Below, in pieces: positions 12,140 through 25,264 of a DNA stretch of 64,000 nucleotides (positions within the stretch are counted from its first letter, which is position 1; each line of letters opens with the position of its first letter). The stretch is from contig JASAMV010003322.1 in assembly GCA_030248065.1 (NCBI GenBank), positions 31,881-95,880 on the forward strand, written 5' to 3'. A program made the translations under genes and the position numbers. The notes under the pieces are model-generated. The model ran no database searches, was not told where the DNA came from, and saw only the letters and a list, made by a program, of their open reading frames with translations. Origin of the DNA: Rhynchonema sp. JSB1_4. Taxonomy: Eukaryota > Nematoda > Chromadorea > Monhysterida > Xyalidae.

Positions 12140-13362
12140 CAGGGTTGGATTAAAAAAAAGTAAAAAATTTTTTGTCGAAAAAAATTTTTTTTAAAAACCG
12201 TTGCCCACTTTTTTTATTTTAGAATTTTAAAAAGTAAGTCCACTTTTTTAATATTTATTCACTTTTTTTCGTTATTTTCTGACTTTTTTAAGGTAAAAAG
12301 GCTTCTTTTCACGTGTTTTATTGCCCCAAAAAAATTGCCTGCGGCGCTTATATTTCAGTTTGAAATGGTGTTGTGATGGACTCATACAGTTCCCAGACAT
12401 CCCAACAACAACTGCATGTATAATATAGGACACCCTGTTTAGGCTATGTTGAGTCGTAGTTGCGTGCCGTGTCATGCGTGCATCGTTCCGGTGTGGTGTT
12501 TGCTATTTCAGCAGGTTGGCTTCATGCACAACACAACACACAGGGTAAAGAACGACTAAAGGATTCAAACAAAAGTATCACAACGCTAGAAACGTGGATT
12601 TACATTTGAGCAAAACACAACCCACACCATCTAATTGGTATTCGCACCAAAGCTTTTCAATACAAATCCAGATGAAGCCATCTCATGATGCAAATTCATC
12701 CCCTTCTGCAACAGCTGATCCAGCGTTTATCCAGCTGTAATTATTTATGGTTTCGTCGTTACTGTCCAGCTTATGCGTGTTGTTGACGTTACCATGTTGC
12801 TTCTGAGGCAATAAAAAAACCTTGAACCTTGAGCGTTACAGTTCTCCTTCTTGCAACATGTTCCCTTGTAGCACATAGGCTACACACACCCCATACCGTA
12901 TACTGTACAGTTATTGAGCGTGTCGTAAGCTATCGACGGACTCCACGTTGCTCGCCTGTTTGCACTTGCAGTTGTGCGGATTAGCTATTTGTTGCTCTTG
13001 TGACACAAAGAGAGTATGGTGTGAGTCTTTATCTCTCTTCAAATCTATCCCCAAATTCACAAACTGAAGGTTGGTCTTCCCCTTGTCATATACAGTATCT
13101 ATACCCACAGTTACCTTCGAATTTCTCAAAGTTATGACCAAGGGGATCAGATCGCACGTGATTACGTAAACATGCAAGTCAGTGGAAAAGTTATCTTCAG
13201 TGTCCCTCAAAACATACCTTACTAACATTATTTCAGAAATTTCATTCTTCAAGAAACCAATTTTTTGGGGGTCCGAAATAAAAAAAAGTGATTTCAAAAA
13301 AAAATTTTAAAAAGTTTTTTTTAAAAAAGTTCGATAATAAAAAAATTTTTAATCCAACCCTG
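12140..13362. mobile_element. hAT-like nonautonomous element, 1.2 kb
   Basis: The termini are exact inverted repeats, CAGGGTTGGATT and AATCCAACCCTG, followed inward by A/T-rich runs. It is flanked by an 8-bp duplication, CTTCTACC and CTTCCACC, with one mismatch. CAGGG ends and 8-bp duplications are typical of the hAT superfamily. A 128-codon open frame on the minus strand inside it matches no transposase I recognise. Confidence 0.8.
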
Positions 13363-14119
13363 CTTCCACCACCGTCAGCACACATATTATTAAGGTGTTT
13401 TTCGCTCTCAAAAACATGTCTTAAGAAAAGGTAAATCGACCGAGAGTAACTTATTTTGCAAACGAAAAATAATGTGAGTGGCAGCTTGCGACTCGCAACC
13501 AGTCATAAATTGGACTGCCTAAAAACGAAAAGAGTGAAAAAGTGCAATAAAAACGTCGAAAAAACGAGACGAGCCGGTTCTGGTTCTTGCTGTACGTCAG
13601 AAAAGAACGGCCAAACTTGCATTATATCTTGTGAGCAAGACCCATATGACTTATTAATTTGGAAAAACGAACATCATACACATTAACGCAACGAAAAAAG
13701 CAGCGAAGGTGAAAAATTTAGAAATCAGCATAGTGTACAAATCAAATTTGGGACAAAAGCACTGAAAGTTTCGATTGGTGAAATAAAGTAGTGCTACAGG
13801 TGATACTAAACACTTATTCGCTCAACAAAAAAAAATTCTGTCCCATTTCTCACTCAAGTATCCTTGAAATTTATCGGCTTCGATTGCCAGATACGCACAC
13901 ACGAGCAAACAAACAACAAATTACTGCAGATGGTCCTATTAAATCGGAATTTGCATAAATAACAACATCAAATATAGTTAAATATAGCATCTGAAATGCA
14001 TTTGCCAGAACATTCTAATTCATCTGCAAGGCAAGAAAGCCGAAACTAGGAGACGGACTGAGCTCAGAAATTATGAACTACATACGCACTCGGACCGGTT
14101 TTGCGCTGGTCAGGAACTG

Positions 14120-14156
14120 TATAAAAAGAGGGTCAAAACAGACGAAAAAGCAGTTG
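14120..14156 (+). promoter_or_regulatory. TATA/initiator core promoter
   Basis: TATAAAAA at 14120 and GCAGTTG at about 14150 have the 30-bp spacing seen at the other family promoters. They precede the peptide gene at 14585. Confidence 0.55.
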
Positions 14157-14584
14157 TGTGTTTGCCCCCACATGTTAGACATGACAACAGAGGTATTCTC
14201 CCGCTGTTGCTTTTTGTGTCAGGCGTCGTTTGTAAGCACGCTACCGTAACCTAAACCCTATGCCCATGAGGCAGCACAGTCGCTGAGCCGAGGGCCTATC
14301 CCGCCACTGATGATGCCGAAGCTTTCGATCTTACTGATACTATGCCCCCTTCAGTTCCTGTGTTGTCTCAAAGGACCCTTGTTAGACTTGATCGTCGTTG
14401 ATTAGGCCGGGGGTCAAGAACACCGATCGATCAAGAGATAATTGTACATACACTTCGCAGAGCCTTTCTGATCAGAATCTGACAGCCAACCTTCCCTGAT
14501 TCCCCAATGCCATTCGCGTTCCATTTCAGCTCACCCCCAATTACCATATTCATTCATTCGTCGTCGTGTGCGTGAAACATCACC

Positions 14585-14936
14585 ATGCAGGCCTCAATCA
14601 TGATGATCGCGCTCGTGTGCATGCTGGCTCTGGCCTTCCAGACCGAAGTGGTCCAGGCTTACTGGGGATGGGGCGGATATGGCGGCTACTATGGCGGTCT
14701 GCCGGGCTACTACGGCGGCTACGGCTATGGGTAAGGGCGGGCACGGGCACCACGATTTTATTGAGCCCGTTAATATATGCATATCCAAAATATGCTTCTG
14801 TCTCTCTCTTTTCAGCGCTCGCTACGGTGTTCCCGGATTCTGGTAGTAAGTCGAGTTTTGTACTTATTTCTTTCAAACTTGATTCATAAAGATCTTGGCT
14901 GAAATATTTCTATTGACATTCATTTTCAGCAAATGA
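14585..14936 (+). CDS. Small secreted Gly/Tyr/Trp-rich peptide, three exons
   Basis: Exons 14585-14730, 14816-14845 and 14930-14936 encode 60 residues. The signal peptide is about residues 1-25, ending TEVVQA. The mature part begins YWGWGGYGGYYGG. Exon 1 ends on GG of a Gly codon and exon 2 encodes ARYGVPGFW. The last exon is 7 coding bases (C, AAA, TGA), making the tail FWYK. The donor after exon 2 is TA|GTAAGT, so retention of that intron stops translation at TAG (14844-14846). The family resembles nematode caenacins, which are secreted and often antimicrobial; this is inferred from composition only. The 3'UTR carries the shared hairpin. Confidence 0.8.
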
Positions 14937-15178
14937 GCATTTCGACCATCTCGAGCCACATAACAAGATCCGCTGTGGTGAATATTCTGGCAACAACATC
15001 GTCAACCAGAACAAAATGCGTAAAACCTTTTCAACTTTTTCTCAGAAGAGATTCAAACAAGTAGTGTTTTCTCTCTTGTCATAGTTGAACAATAGCATGT
15101 ATGTACATACTGTTCTCTAAAAGGATACCAGCTCCTTGACCTGACCATATTCTCTCTGACTGTCTGATAGCGCTGTGT

Positions 15179-15221
15179 ATAACGTGTTCATAGAGCCTGT
15201 CCAACTCTCATGATCACTTAT
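15179..15221 (+). promoter_or_regulatory. Conserved 3'UTR hairpin
   Basis: ATAA pairs with TTAT, TCAT with ATGA and AGAG with CTCT (one C bulge), around a CCTGTCCAA loop. It follows the stop at 14936 by about 240 nt. Confidence 0.75.
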
Positions 15222-17775
<2,554 letters not shown>

Positions 17776-17783
17776 GCTAAAAC

Positions 17784-18302
17784 CAGGGTTGGGCAAAAAA
17801 AAACGACGGCGTTTTTTCTTAAAAAAACGACGTTTTTTTTTAAAAAAAAACGCCTGGGTCGTTTTTCGTTTTTTTTAAATCCTGAATTTCCTTGATTTTC
17901 CCTGATTTTTCAAGGAAAGTACCCTGATTTTCAAGGAAAATCAATTTTTTGTCCCATTTTTTTCAAAAAATTTTCGACCAATTTTTACTTTGTCGAGATA
18001 CGTCGATATACGGAGTTTGACTTTCAGTGATGACCCCGGCCAAAGTTGGTCCCATGATGCGGGTCTGATATGGGATCTTAACAACTCGCTAGAAATGGGT
18101 TGAAACCCGTTTATTTTGCCTCAGAACACATAGAATTACTTCATTTAACCACGTTTTCTCCCCAACATGAGCGTTTTCCAATTTTTTTGGGGGCATATTT
18201 TGGTCATCTGGGCGTTTTAAAAAAAAACGTTTTTTAAAAAAAAAAACGTTTTTTTAAAAAAAAAACGATTTTTTGAAAAAAAACGTTTTTTGCCCAACCC
18301 TG
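17784..18302. mobile_element. hAT-like MITE, 519 bp
   Basis: The termini are CAGGGTTGGGCAAAAAA and TTTTTTGCCCAACCCTG. A perfect 8-bp duplication, GCTAAAAC, lies on both sides (17776-17783 and 18303-18310). The interior shares long blocks with the element at 36312-36797, including GTCGAGATACGTCGATATAC, so both belong to one subfamily. Confidence 0.92.
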
Positions 18303-18394
18303 GCTAAAACACGTGTGCTATTCAAAACTCATCCTGCACACAGGACACACGTGGTGTACTTGTACATAGCAATACGGAGTTTGGTACGGGTTGG

Positions 18395-19525
18395 TTCAAA
18401 ACTTACTGACCCATACTGAAAGGGTGAACGGAGTCTAAACGCTTACCAAATCAAATGAAAAGTTGGTACCAGGGGTTATCGGACACGAGAAATCCGAATA
18501 TGAGCTTAGTTCTTTGATCCAAGTACTTTGGGTCCAACAAATAGAGTCCAGTCAAATTTAGGCCCAAGAACTAAAAGTGCATGGGTTTGAGTAAAAGTCC
18601 ACCAGAATCAGAATGTGAACTGGTTTTCATCCATGCGGTGTAGGACCTTCAAATTAAGTCTTTTTGATACGATTTTTTGATACGATAAGTGTTTTTGATG
18701 ATGGAAATCATAGTAACACCAGCAAGCACCAGAACAACACAATGAGATCGTTTTTATCGTGACGATAACCATGAACAATTGCACAAACTTAAGCCCACTT
18801 GCGTTCATGGAATTCCATCATCAATTTGACATTGAGATGGTTCACAGCCGTGTTCGGGCAACCGGATTGCGGAGCGTTGGCAACACTCCCAAACTGGGAA
18901 AATTTGGAAGTCGTATTTACAACTGTGTTTTCGCAGGGCGCACGGCTCATTTTTGTGAAGGTGTGGCGATGTTTGTTGCTACTGGCAGCCACCGGGCCAG
19001 TTTCGTGAAATGTTGCTGTGACCACGAACGCACGCATGTCGGTCACGTTTGAAAGCACCAACCATAGTAAATGCTTACCCTGATTGATTCACTTGAAAGA
19101 AATGCGAAAGCCAAAAAACACAAAAAGCATGCGATTTTTGTCAGCTTGTTGTCGACATCTGGTCGAAACATTGCGGGTTAGCATGCAGCTTCATGGTAAA
19201 AAGCAGGGCTAAAAAGCTTGCGCCTTGGGACTCCTGCTGTACGAAAAAAGGTCCTATTCATAATACCTAACCCACAGGAACAAAAAAAACAGCTCACGTC
19301 CTGATTTGCCGTGTTCTCAGTCACCTGGTCAAGTTCTATTTTCAAACCCATGCGCTTTTAGTTCTTGGACCCAGTTTGGTTGAACTCTATTTCTTGGACC
19401 CAAAGTGTTCGGGTCAAATTAACCAACCGAATATTCGGATTTCCCGTGTCCCATAACCCTGATGCCAAATTTTCAGCCAATTTGAATGCTGTTTAGATAC
19501 ACTTTCAATATGGGTCAGTGACTTT
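18395..19525. mobile_element. Element with long (about 200-bp) inverted repeats
   Basis: The left arm, about 18395-18605, and the right arm, about 19320-19525, are diverged inverted copies. Shared words include GGACACGAGAAATCCGAATAT, read as its complement on the right, and TTTGGGTCCAA. The 700-bp interior has no recognisable transposase. A foldback or MULE-like nonautonomous element is likely; boundaries are approximate. Confidence 0.65.
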
Positions 19526-19818
19526 TGAAACACAATGTACATACACAACAGGGCCCGCAGGGCACTCGCTTTTCCCGTGACTTCAGCTCCAAAGTTGTTG
19601 TTGTTTCCTTCACCGATCACCGAATATGTTGCGAATCTCTTTTTAAAATTAAAGTTATTCGCACAAATTGGCAATATCACGTCTATTCGTAAACACTTTC
19701 TCTCATCCGACTGACCAAGAAAACGGGTTCAAGGAAAAGACTTATTTTTGATTAGTGCGAAGTTTTGTTAACGTAATTACTGGGGCAAGATGAGAAAAGC
19801 GTTAATATGTTCATTCTG

Positions 19819-19825
19819 TATAAAT
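19819..19825 (+). promoter_or_regulatory. Possible TATA box of the intronless peptide gene
   Basis: TATAAAT lies 108 bp before the ATG at 19927. No TCAGTT initiator is seen downstream, unlike the family promoters. Confidence 0.35.
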
Positions 19826-19926
19826 CACATTTTGCGATTTGATCCAAAATCACATGCTATCAAAAAAAACATCTAGGCCTCCAGCACCCTACTTTTTAGA
19901 CCCGATGAGCATTATCAAACACCATC

Positions 19927-20247
19927 ATGTCGAAACGCGGCGCAGCTCTTGTGATGTTGATGTTGCTGATTTATTGCGTGGCAAATTCAGCGGCAGCAAC
20001 TACTGGCGGCGGAAAACGTGCGCTGCATCGGCCGAAGCGATGGGCGGTAATCGACCAGTGGTCCGAGTGGCTGAAACGATACGAAGAAAAGCAAAATAAT
20101 GAAAATGGAGAAGCCGTATTCGATGAGGCGTCCAACGATTTGGCGAATGATGTCTTCACGACCTATTTCAACCAACATCTGGAGCGAATGCAAAAACCGA
20201 CCATTGTGCGGAAGATGCCGTGGACCACATTCGGTTATGAACCATAG
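19927..20247 (+). CDS. Intronless secreted peptide precursor candidate, 106 residues
   Basis: One uninterrupted frame runs from ATG 19927 to TAG 20245-20247. Residues 1-23 form a clear signal peptide (basic MSKR start, hydrophobic LVMLMLLIYCVA core, small residues SAA at the end). The remainder is charged. It has a GGGKR and an RPKR site, both typical of prohormone cleavage, then an amphipathic stretch with WSEWLKRYEEK and an acidic segment. There are no cysteines. A TATA box lies upstream and AATAAA at 20399-20404 gives a short 3'UTR. I recognise no family. A peptide-hormone-like precursor is an inference from the signal peptide and dibasic sites; a Gly/Tyr-rich mature region and the shared 3'UTR hairpin are both absent. 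Confidence 0.6.
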   Translation: MSKRGAALVMLMLLIYCVANSAAATTGGGKRALHRPKRWAVIDQWSEWLKRYEEKQNNENGEAVFDEASNDLANDVFTTYFNQHLERMQKPTIVRKMPWTTFGYEP

Positions 20248-20398
20248 CGTGACGGCGTGGTGATAGCATGTACGTGTGTATTTGTGCGCGAAATACGTAC
20301 ACAGATCATCAAATCACTTTTAGGTACATACTGTAAAGCTGCTTGTATCACTTTGATCCATATATACAGGGTATCGTCGAGCGATCCGTACACACTGG

Positions 20399-20404
20399 AA
20401 TAAA
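20399..20404 (+). terminator. Poly(A) signal AATAAA
   Basis: AATAAA lies about 150 nt after the stop of the intronless peptide candidate. Confidence 0.5.
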
Positions 20405-20645
20405 AATCAGTTGCGACTGTGGGGAATCAATCTTATGCCGTTTTCCTAAACAGAGCAACGAAACGATTTGATTGCTGATTGGTGACGTACATATAACAGA
20501 AGATAATTCCAACGCAAAAAAACCCACCGACCAAGCAAGCCACCTTCTCCGCACCAGAAAGAAGAATGAGAAATCAAACGCGTCTCCAACCAATTAAACC
20601 GCCACTAGTGGCCTGATTCGTTACATCATAGTTGAACCTTTGGTT

Positions 20646-20858
20646 CTTCCAAGGACTCATACACACTGGCATACGGTGGTGGTGGCTCGGCCCCCCCCCT
20701 CCTTCGCCTCCCCCTACCCCTAGGCCTGCCCGCCCTTTTTTCCGCTTCTTTTTGTTTTCTCCCCCCTGGCCCTCCGGGGGATTTTTTTTACCCACACCCT
20801 TCTTGTTATATTTTATTTTTTTCCGGCCTTTCTTTTTCTTCCAAGGACTCATACACAC
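20646..20858. repeat. Polypyrimidine tract between two exact 21-bp direct repeats
   Basis: CTTCCAAGGACTCATACACAC occurs at 20646-20666 and again at 20838-20858. Between them lies an almost pure C/T tract (about 20690-20840). The arrangement could be a local duplication, an insertion with a long target duplication, or an assembly-quality problem. Confidence 0.7.
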
Positions 20859-21282
20859 GTATACTTGTATGTATATATTTGACTTGCATTATTGCCGATC
20901 TGACTCAGTCCTTCAAAGAATCTCAACAATAGCATCAAATGAAACAGTGTTAATCTCTTACGAACATTTGCGTTGAACAGTTGACGTTTGTTGACGATGG
21001 TAAGCAGCTACAACTGCCAGATGGGTTCCCAAGAAATGGCTTACACCGTTTTCTTTCTTGTCCGAAGGCAAACACGGTCGGTTTCAAACATAACACCGAT
21101 GTTAGTGTTGTCATGACCATTCGCTTTGAAAAACTGCCAAGAACACACGTGGTGTCGCTCAAAAACCGGCTTCCTATTGTCTCCTGGTCGTTGATGTCGC
21201 CAACTCAGACGAGACTGTAATGTCGTGTCAAGTTCGATCGTCGCGGAATTTAATCCGTATGTGCATATTTCTTGCGCTCCTT

Positions 21283-22367
21283 TAAAGCTGCTGGTCAAGA
21301 ATCCATCGACCACGTTTAATCTTGGGGGTAGCGCACATAAACAAAGGTGGAATGTCGTGTTGCTCGACCCTGACTTGGAGAGTCGATTGGTTGCTTCCTG
21401 ATGTTTCACGGCCGGGTTGAAGTTTGCCCCTCAGTGAAAAAAAATGCAAAAATTATGCCGGGTTTCCGTGGAAAGGACAATTCACGGCAACGTTTAATAA
21501 TTTCAGAATATCAAGCACCAACATTTATTTCAGCAGTATGATATACAGTTTTGCAGGAAACAGCTTGCATTCTGAAGGAGAAGACATTTAGTTCCAAAAA
21601 CCTGGTGTTTTTTGATCGCCGTTTTCTTCGTCGATAATTTTAAGCATCTGTGATTAACCAACAAATGTGCTGATCGGACACAACAATTACTGTGTACATA
21701 ACCTGTGCTTTTGAGTTCGCTGCACCAAACACAGCTGCCACAATAATTCGGACAACATGCGCAAGTCAGCCATTATGGGCGTGCGCGACCACAAAAAAGA
21801 CAAAACATTTTTGAGTGCTCGAATCTGCACGTTGTTTGAGCGCGTGCGCTGATAATGACCGACTTGCGCATGTTGTCCGAATTATTGTATTAGCTGCGTT
21901 TGGTGCAGTGAACTCAAAAGCACAGGTTATGTGCACAGTAATTAGAGAATTTTTTTATTCGGTCAACACATTTGCTAGTCAATCACAGAAAATTAAAATT
22001 ACTTAAAATTATCGGCGAAGAAAACGCTGACCAAAAAACACCATCAGGTTTTTGGAACTAAAAGACTTTTCCTTCAGGATACAAGCTGTTTCCCGCAAGG
22101 CTGTATATTATATTAATGAAGTAAATGGTGGTGCTTGATATTCTAAAATTCTTAAACGTTACCGTGAATTGTGCTTTCCATGGGAAGCCGGCATATTTTT
22201 TGCACTTTTTCACTAACGGGCAAACTTCAACCTGGCCGTGAAACGTCAGGAAGCAACGAATCGACTCTCCAAGTCAGGGTCGAGCAACACGATATTCCAC
22301 CCTTCTTAATGTGCACTGCCCCCAAGATTAAACGAGGTCGATAGGTTGTTGACCAGCAGCTTTAAGG
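21283..22367. mobile_element. Large foldback element, arms about 490-520 bp
   Basis: The left arm, about 21283-21770, reappears in reverse complement at about 21850-22367, with a short spacer. Matching blocks include AAAGCTGCTGGTCAA, CGACCCTGACTTGGAGAGTCGA, the GGAAACAGCTTG segment, and GGACAACATGCGCAAGTC at the inner ends. The arms have diverged by substitutions and indels, so it is an old genomic structure rather than a read artefact. No coding region is recognised. Confidence 0.8.
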
Positions 22368-23599
22368 TTGTTGTCTCTTAGCCGCATCACATGCAGGCAA
22401 CTCACGTGTATTACGAACAGTACCAGCTGCAATTTTTGGCTGCAGGCGCAGGCTCAATACAAAAGGTAGCCGTGTTTTAGCGTTTTAGCCATGTTTACGC
22501 TTGAAAATAACAAATGAGTTGCACGCACAAACACTGACCATGTTCAGCAAAAAACGGTTCGCAAAGTGATCAAACACTCACAAGACGCAAACACGGCCAT
22601 ACCAATTGCTAAACAGGGAGCGATGAAATGCGCTCTGTCCATAAAAGGTTGAAAAATGTTGAAAACTACAGTAAATGTCACAAAAACAAGCAAGCGCAGC
22701 TGTGCACGCACGTCGCGTCTGCGGCCGCTTATGCACTGTGTATCCGAAGCCTCTGGCGCAGGCCTCAATCAGCCAAAAATTGCAGCTGATACTGTAGCCC
22801 AAACTGGCCTGAGTCGACGATTTCAGTTGACGAATAAACAATTGGCCAGTGGTGTGGACGCGTTCTCTCTTACTCATAACTTTTTTGCAAATGACACTGT
22901 TGTTCACATGGAGAAAGTAAGGTACATGATCGTCGCACTCTAATTTGCCGCGGCGGTTTGATTTCTGTGACAGACAAACACACAGATTCATAATGAAGAG
23001 CGAAACAAGAATTAGGACAAATCATGTGCGCATGCGCAAACAGAGAGAGAGAGAGAGAGAGAGACAGCGCAAAAAATTAAAGACGAAAATTGTGGCAAAA
23101 AATCAGGTTTTTCCCGTCATTTTGACGGGTGAAAACATGCACGCACGCCACATGGAGGCGAAAAAATTTGCGGGCAAAAAGTTATGACCGATTTTATTTA
23201 TGAACATGTTTTGTGTTCATCACAGACAGGTGAGTGTGTGCAAAAACAGCTGTGTGATTGTATGTGGTGTTATGCAAATGCAACATATAGCACGGTCGTT
23301 AATTCGATCGAAATGCGAAAAAGAAACAGCGCAGGCCTTTTTCTACGCTTTTTTGGCGTGATTCCCTGCGTGTGCAGGGTGGCATTTTGAAAGTAAATGA
23401 TGTTTTTTGCGCCTTCAAACTTCTCCAGCCGGTCCAAACGTTTGCTCCTGTTTCTCGCCTCATCTCTAATTTCAAAGTAGGACATCACAAGGAACAACGT
23501 GCAGACGCGTTTATACACGAAGAAAATGTCACGTATTCGCACGTAGAATTTTCTGTTAAGGGTTGATCCGGAGCTTTCCACTTAACAACCCCAGACATA

Positions 23600-23718
23600 G
23601 ATTCTGTGTCGAACTTTAGGAACATTAAGCTTTAACGAAAAGTCGATTGCTATTAAGTAGATCCTGTGTCGAACTTTTGGAACATTAAGCTTTAGGAAAA
23701 AGTCGAATTTATTAAGTA
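23600..23718 (+). repeat. 60-bp tandem duplication
   Basis: Two units start at 23600 and 23660, each containing CTGTGTCGAACTTT, GGAACATTAAGCTTTA, AAAAGTCGA and ATTAAGTA. Confidence 0.85.
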
Positions 23719-24066
23719 ACAGGTCATCGAGCTCTTAATGACTGAATCTGCTGTCTATGCCTTTAACCTTAGAAGCCTGGAAAATACATGAACACAGGGG
23801 CGTAAACGTGGAAACGTCCGGCAGCCCGAAACTGTCTCACGGTACGTGCAGTGCACAATTCTACGTGACACTTTCACGTTCGACCCAGGCTCAGTCGTTG
23901 CTAAACTTTCATTATTGCAGCAAATGCAGTGTACAATAACCGTATCCGTCGAATTAACCATATAGACTCAATTGTGTGTGTGCGTGCGTACCTGGGTCGA
24001 AAACGATGGAAAAAGTGGCAGAAAACCCAAATCGGAAAGAACTAGTTCTCTAACTCGCTCGACGAC

Positions 24067-24073
24067 TATAAAA
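24067..24073 (+). promoter_or_regulatory. TATA box of the 24.5-kb peptide gene
   Basis: TATAAAA with ACAGTCG and CTCAGCTG about 30-37 bp downstream. The ATG is at 24537, so a 5'UTR intron is likely (a candidate ATTCCAG acceptor lies just upstream of the coding exon). Confidence 0.5.
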
Positions 24074-24536
24074 GCGATGAAAAACGAACGAGAAAACAGT
24101 CGACTCAGCTGTGGGACAGTCCAGCAGAACTCTCTCAAGTCCCGCCGTGTTCTTCCTGACATCAGTCAAAACACGGTTGTGAGTAGTTTTCTATCGTGAG
24201 CTACAGTATCCCAGACGGTAGACCCATACATGTTGTTTAACCCAAACAGGAGTTGTGATCCGATGCGAGAAGTTCTTCCCACCGTACTAATGTGTTCATC
24301 ACTTTCACTTTCATTTTAGTCGCCCCCTCCGTTTGTGAACCTCCTTATGGTAAATATTATATGTATGTATATAATAGTGAACAGAGAAAAACGGGCTCGA
24401 TCAATTCCCGGGTGTTGACTGTATCTCCATGAATATCTAATTGTTTTTATTTTGTTTCATGCCATGCGCACATTCACATACAATACATCCACATTCCAGC
24501 CTATTCCTCCTCCACTCAGTCGTTTTCGTCAGCAAC

Positions 24537-24968
24537 ATGCAAACCTCAGTGGTGATGCTCGCTCTCGTGTGCCTGTTGGCCGTCGCCTTCCAGGCTGAGG
24601 TTGCCCAAGCCTATTGGGGATGGGGCGGCTATGGCATGGGCGCCTACAACTACGCCGGATACAACCCATACACCTATGGGTTGGTCTTGGTTTGAGATGT
24701 GTGCGGGTATTCAGAATTTTATGTTGTTTCCTGCAATAGTATCGGTTGGTATACTGTAGGTACGTATGTAGGTACGCTATGTTTATGTGTGAGTGGTTGA
24801 AACGCTTCAATATACGTATTTCAGTGGCTACTACGGTGCTGGCGTTCCCGGATTCTACGGAGGATACTGGAAGTGAGTGGTCATTTTGTGTACCTGCCTA
24901 CAAGTGCACATTTTAAACATTTTTGCCGACGTTCATATCAAAAATTCCCTTGCTCTTTCAGGAAATAA
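24537..24968 (+). CDS. Small secreted Gly/Tyr-rich peptide, three exons
   Basis: Exons 24537-24679, 24825-24872 and 24962-24968 encode 65 residues. The signal peptide ends at EVAQA (about residue 25). The mature region starts YWGWGGYG and continues with Asn/Tyr/Gly, then in exon 2 GYYGAGVPGFYGGYW. The last micro-exon completes a Lys codon and adds Lys and stop, for a YWKK tail. The exon 1 donor is GTTGGT, a weaker consensus than in its relatives, but the phase (GG|T) fits. It is the closest relative of the 14.6-kb gene, sharing MQxS and the VPGF motif. The shared 3'UTR hairpin is at 25224. Confidence 0.78.
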
Positions 24969-25223
24969 GCGCTCGATCGTTCCAAACGTCGCGGAGCACT
25001 TCTGGCTAATGGACCCTGGATCTCCTCAGCTGTAGAAACACGCACAACGTTTCCCGAATTCAACCAAAAAAGTAGTCGTTTCCCTGTTAGTACACATGAT
25101 CCTGTGATTCTTCTACCCCTGTTTATATCTCGTGAATCATATCCAACCGTTTATGCCTTGTGTACATTATAACATTGATTATAGTGACAGGCTTAGGCCT
25201 AAAGGCACGCACCAGCTCACATT

Positions 25224-25264
25224 GGTAACATCATCGAGGCTGTCCCACTCTTATGATCCGTTAT
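25224..25264 (+). promoter_or_regulatory. Conserved 3'UTR hairpin
   Basis: TAAC pairs with GTTA, ATCAT with ATGAT and GAG with CTC, around a GCTGTCCCA loop. No canonical AATAAA follows closely. Confidence 0.75.

Larger units (their letters stand above)
9640..14110. other. Gene-free interval with repeats
   Basis: It holds an AATAAA at 9827, a palindromic TTCCGG repeat cluster (10905-11220) and a 1.2-kb hAT-like element (12140-13362). I see no supported gene. Confidence 0.5.
20860..24060. other. Gene-free interval with a large foldback
   Basis: It contains the 1.1-kb foldback at 21283-22367, a smaller inverted repeat (CAGCTGCAATTTTTGGCTG near 22427 and its complement near 22780), a (GA)n run at about 23042-23063 and a 60-bp tandem duplication at 23600. 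No gene is supported. Confidence 0.5.

Noticed and set aside
12911..13297. 128-codon minus-strand frame inside a hAT-like element
   Set aside because: No transposase or other motif recognised; the element looks nonautonomous.
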